A DNA stretch of 64,000 nucleotides from Hymenobacter sp. BT559 (GTDB taxonomy: Bacteria; Bacteroidota; Bacteroidia; Cytophagales; Hymenobacteraceae). The notes under the pieces were generated by a model. That model was not told the DNA's origin. It saw only the letters and a program-made list of their open reading frames with translations, and searched no databases. The stretch covers positions 365,397-429,396 of the forward strand of contig NZ_JAGETY010000003.1 in assembly GCF_017571525.1 (NCBI RefSeq), in the 5' to 3' direction. Shown in pieces: positions 63,939 to 64,000 of this stretch (positions within the stretch are counted from its first letter, which is position 1; every line of letters begins with the position of its first letter). Both the position numbers and the translations under genes were made by a program.

Positions 63939-64000
63939 TGTCATTGCGAGCGCAGCGCGGCAATCGCCCCAGAACGAGTCGTTCGGGTGTCGTTCTGGGG
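63939..64000. repeat. Dispersed repeat running off the window end
   Basis: TGTCATTGCGAGCGCAGCG (63939-63957) is followed by CCCCAGAACGA (63967-63977), which pairs perfectly with TCGTTCTGGGG (63990-64000). The beginning is the same as the arms at 16141 and close to 40580; the rest is outside the window. Confidence 0.65.

Overview
The window is about 64 kb of a high-GC bacterial chromosome from the Bacteroidota, most likely Hymenobacter or a close relative in Hymenobacteraceae. Three things point there: intergenic regions carry the Bacteroidota promoter form TAnnTTTG (once with TTG 20 bp upstream) and almost no Shine-Dalgarno sequences; lineage-typical genes are present (bamD-rpoZ-coaC/coaB-porD order, OstA-like protein, TonB-type outer membrane receptor, DUF6624 protein); and a 9-mer with a CTAG core is heavily repeated, a bias I associate with Hymenobacter from memory only. 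No rRNA, tRNA, CRISPR array, phage or intact transposon was found.

Layout. 0-8 kb: the 3' end of a dienelactone hydrolase, an AT-rich orphan gene, a lone molybdopterin-binding dehydrogenase subunit, a flavin monooxygenase with an AraC regulator, a secreted M28 peptidase and the remains of a short-chain dehydrogenase. 8-15 kb: a complete RND efflux operon (outer membrane channel, adaptor, pump), then a family 43 glycosidase. 15-26 kb: housekeeping genes (fabI, recN, porD, coaB, coaC, rpoZ, bamD, OstA-like, tilS, mdh). 26-31 kb: a family 9 glycosyltransferase, a tiny membrane protein, and a 5-oxoprolinase operon pxpB-pxpC-pxpA with an Nramp-like permease. 31-37.5 kb: M1 and M16 peptidases, then two SRA-domain genes (SRA-HNH nuclease and SRA alone) and an O-methyltransferase; two copies of one inverted repeat bracket the M16-SRA-SRA block. 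37.5-49.5 kb: a TonB-type receptor, a LysM lytic transglycosylase, a thioredoxin-fold protein without CxxC, panB, an interrupted creD, an RluA-type pseudouridine synthase, a DUF6624 protein and a fatty acid desaturase. 49.6-52.2 kb: rpsP-rimM-trmD-rplS. 52.4-55 kb: a pectin-processing operon of two rhamnogalacturonan acetylesterases and a pectinesterase. 55-64 kb: an aminotransferase, two divergent GH3 glycosidases, a short-chain dehydrogenase and dxr, ending in a repeat that runs off the window.

The pectin operon, GH43 and GH3 enzymes and TonB-type receptor suggest a plant-polysaccharide degrader. The strongest candidates for something not well described are the SRA-HNH plus SRA-only pair framed by repeats (a likely modified-DNA restriction module), an inverted repeat sitting exactly at the junction of a split coaBC, and a network of inverted repeats that supply stop codons and cap genes. 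All family assignments come from reading the sequence; no database search was run.
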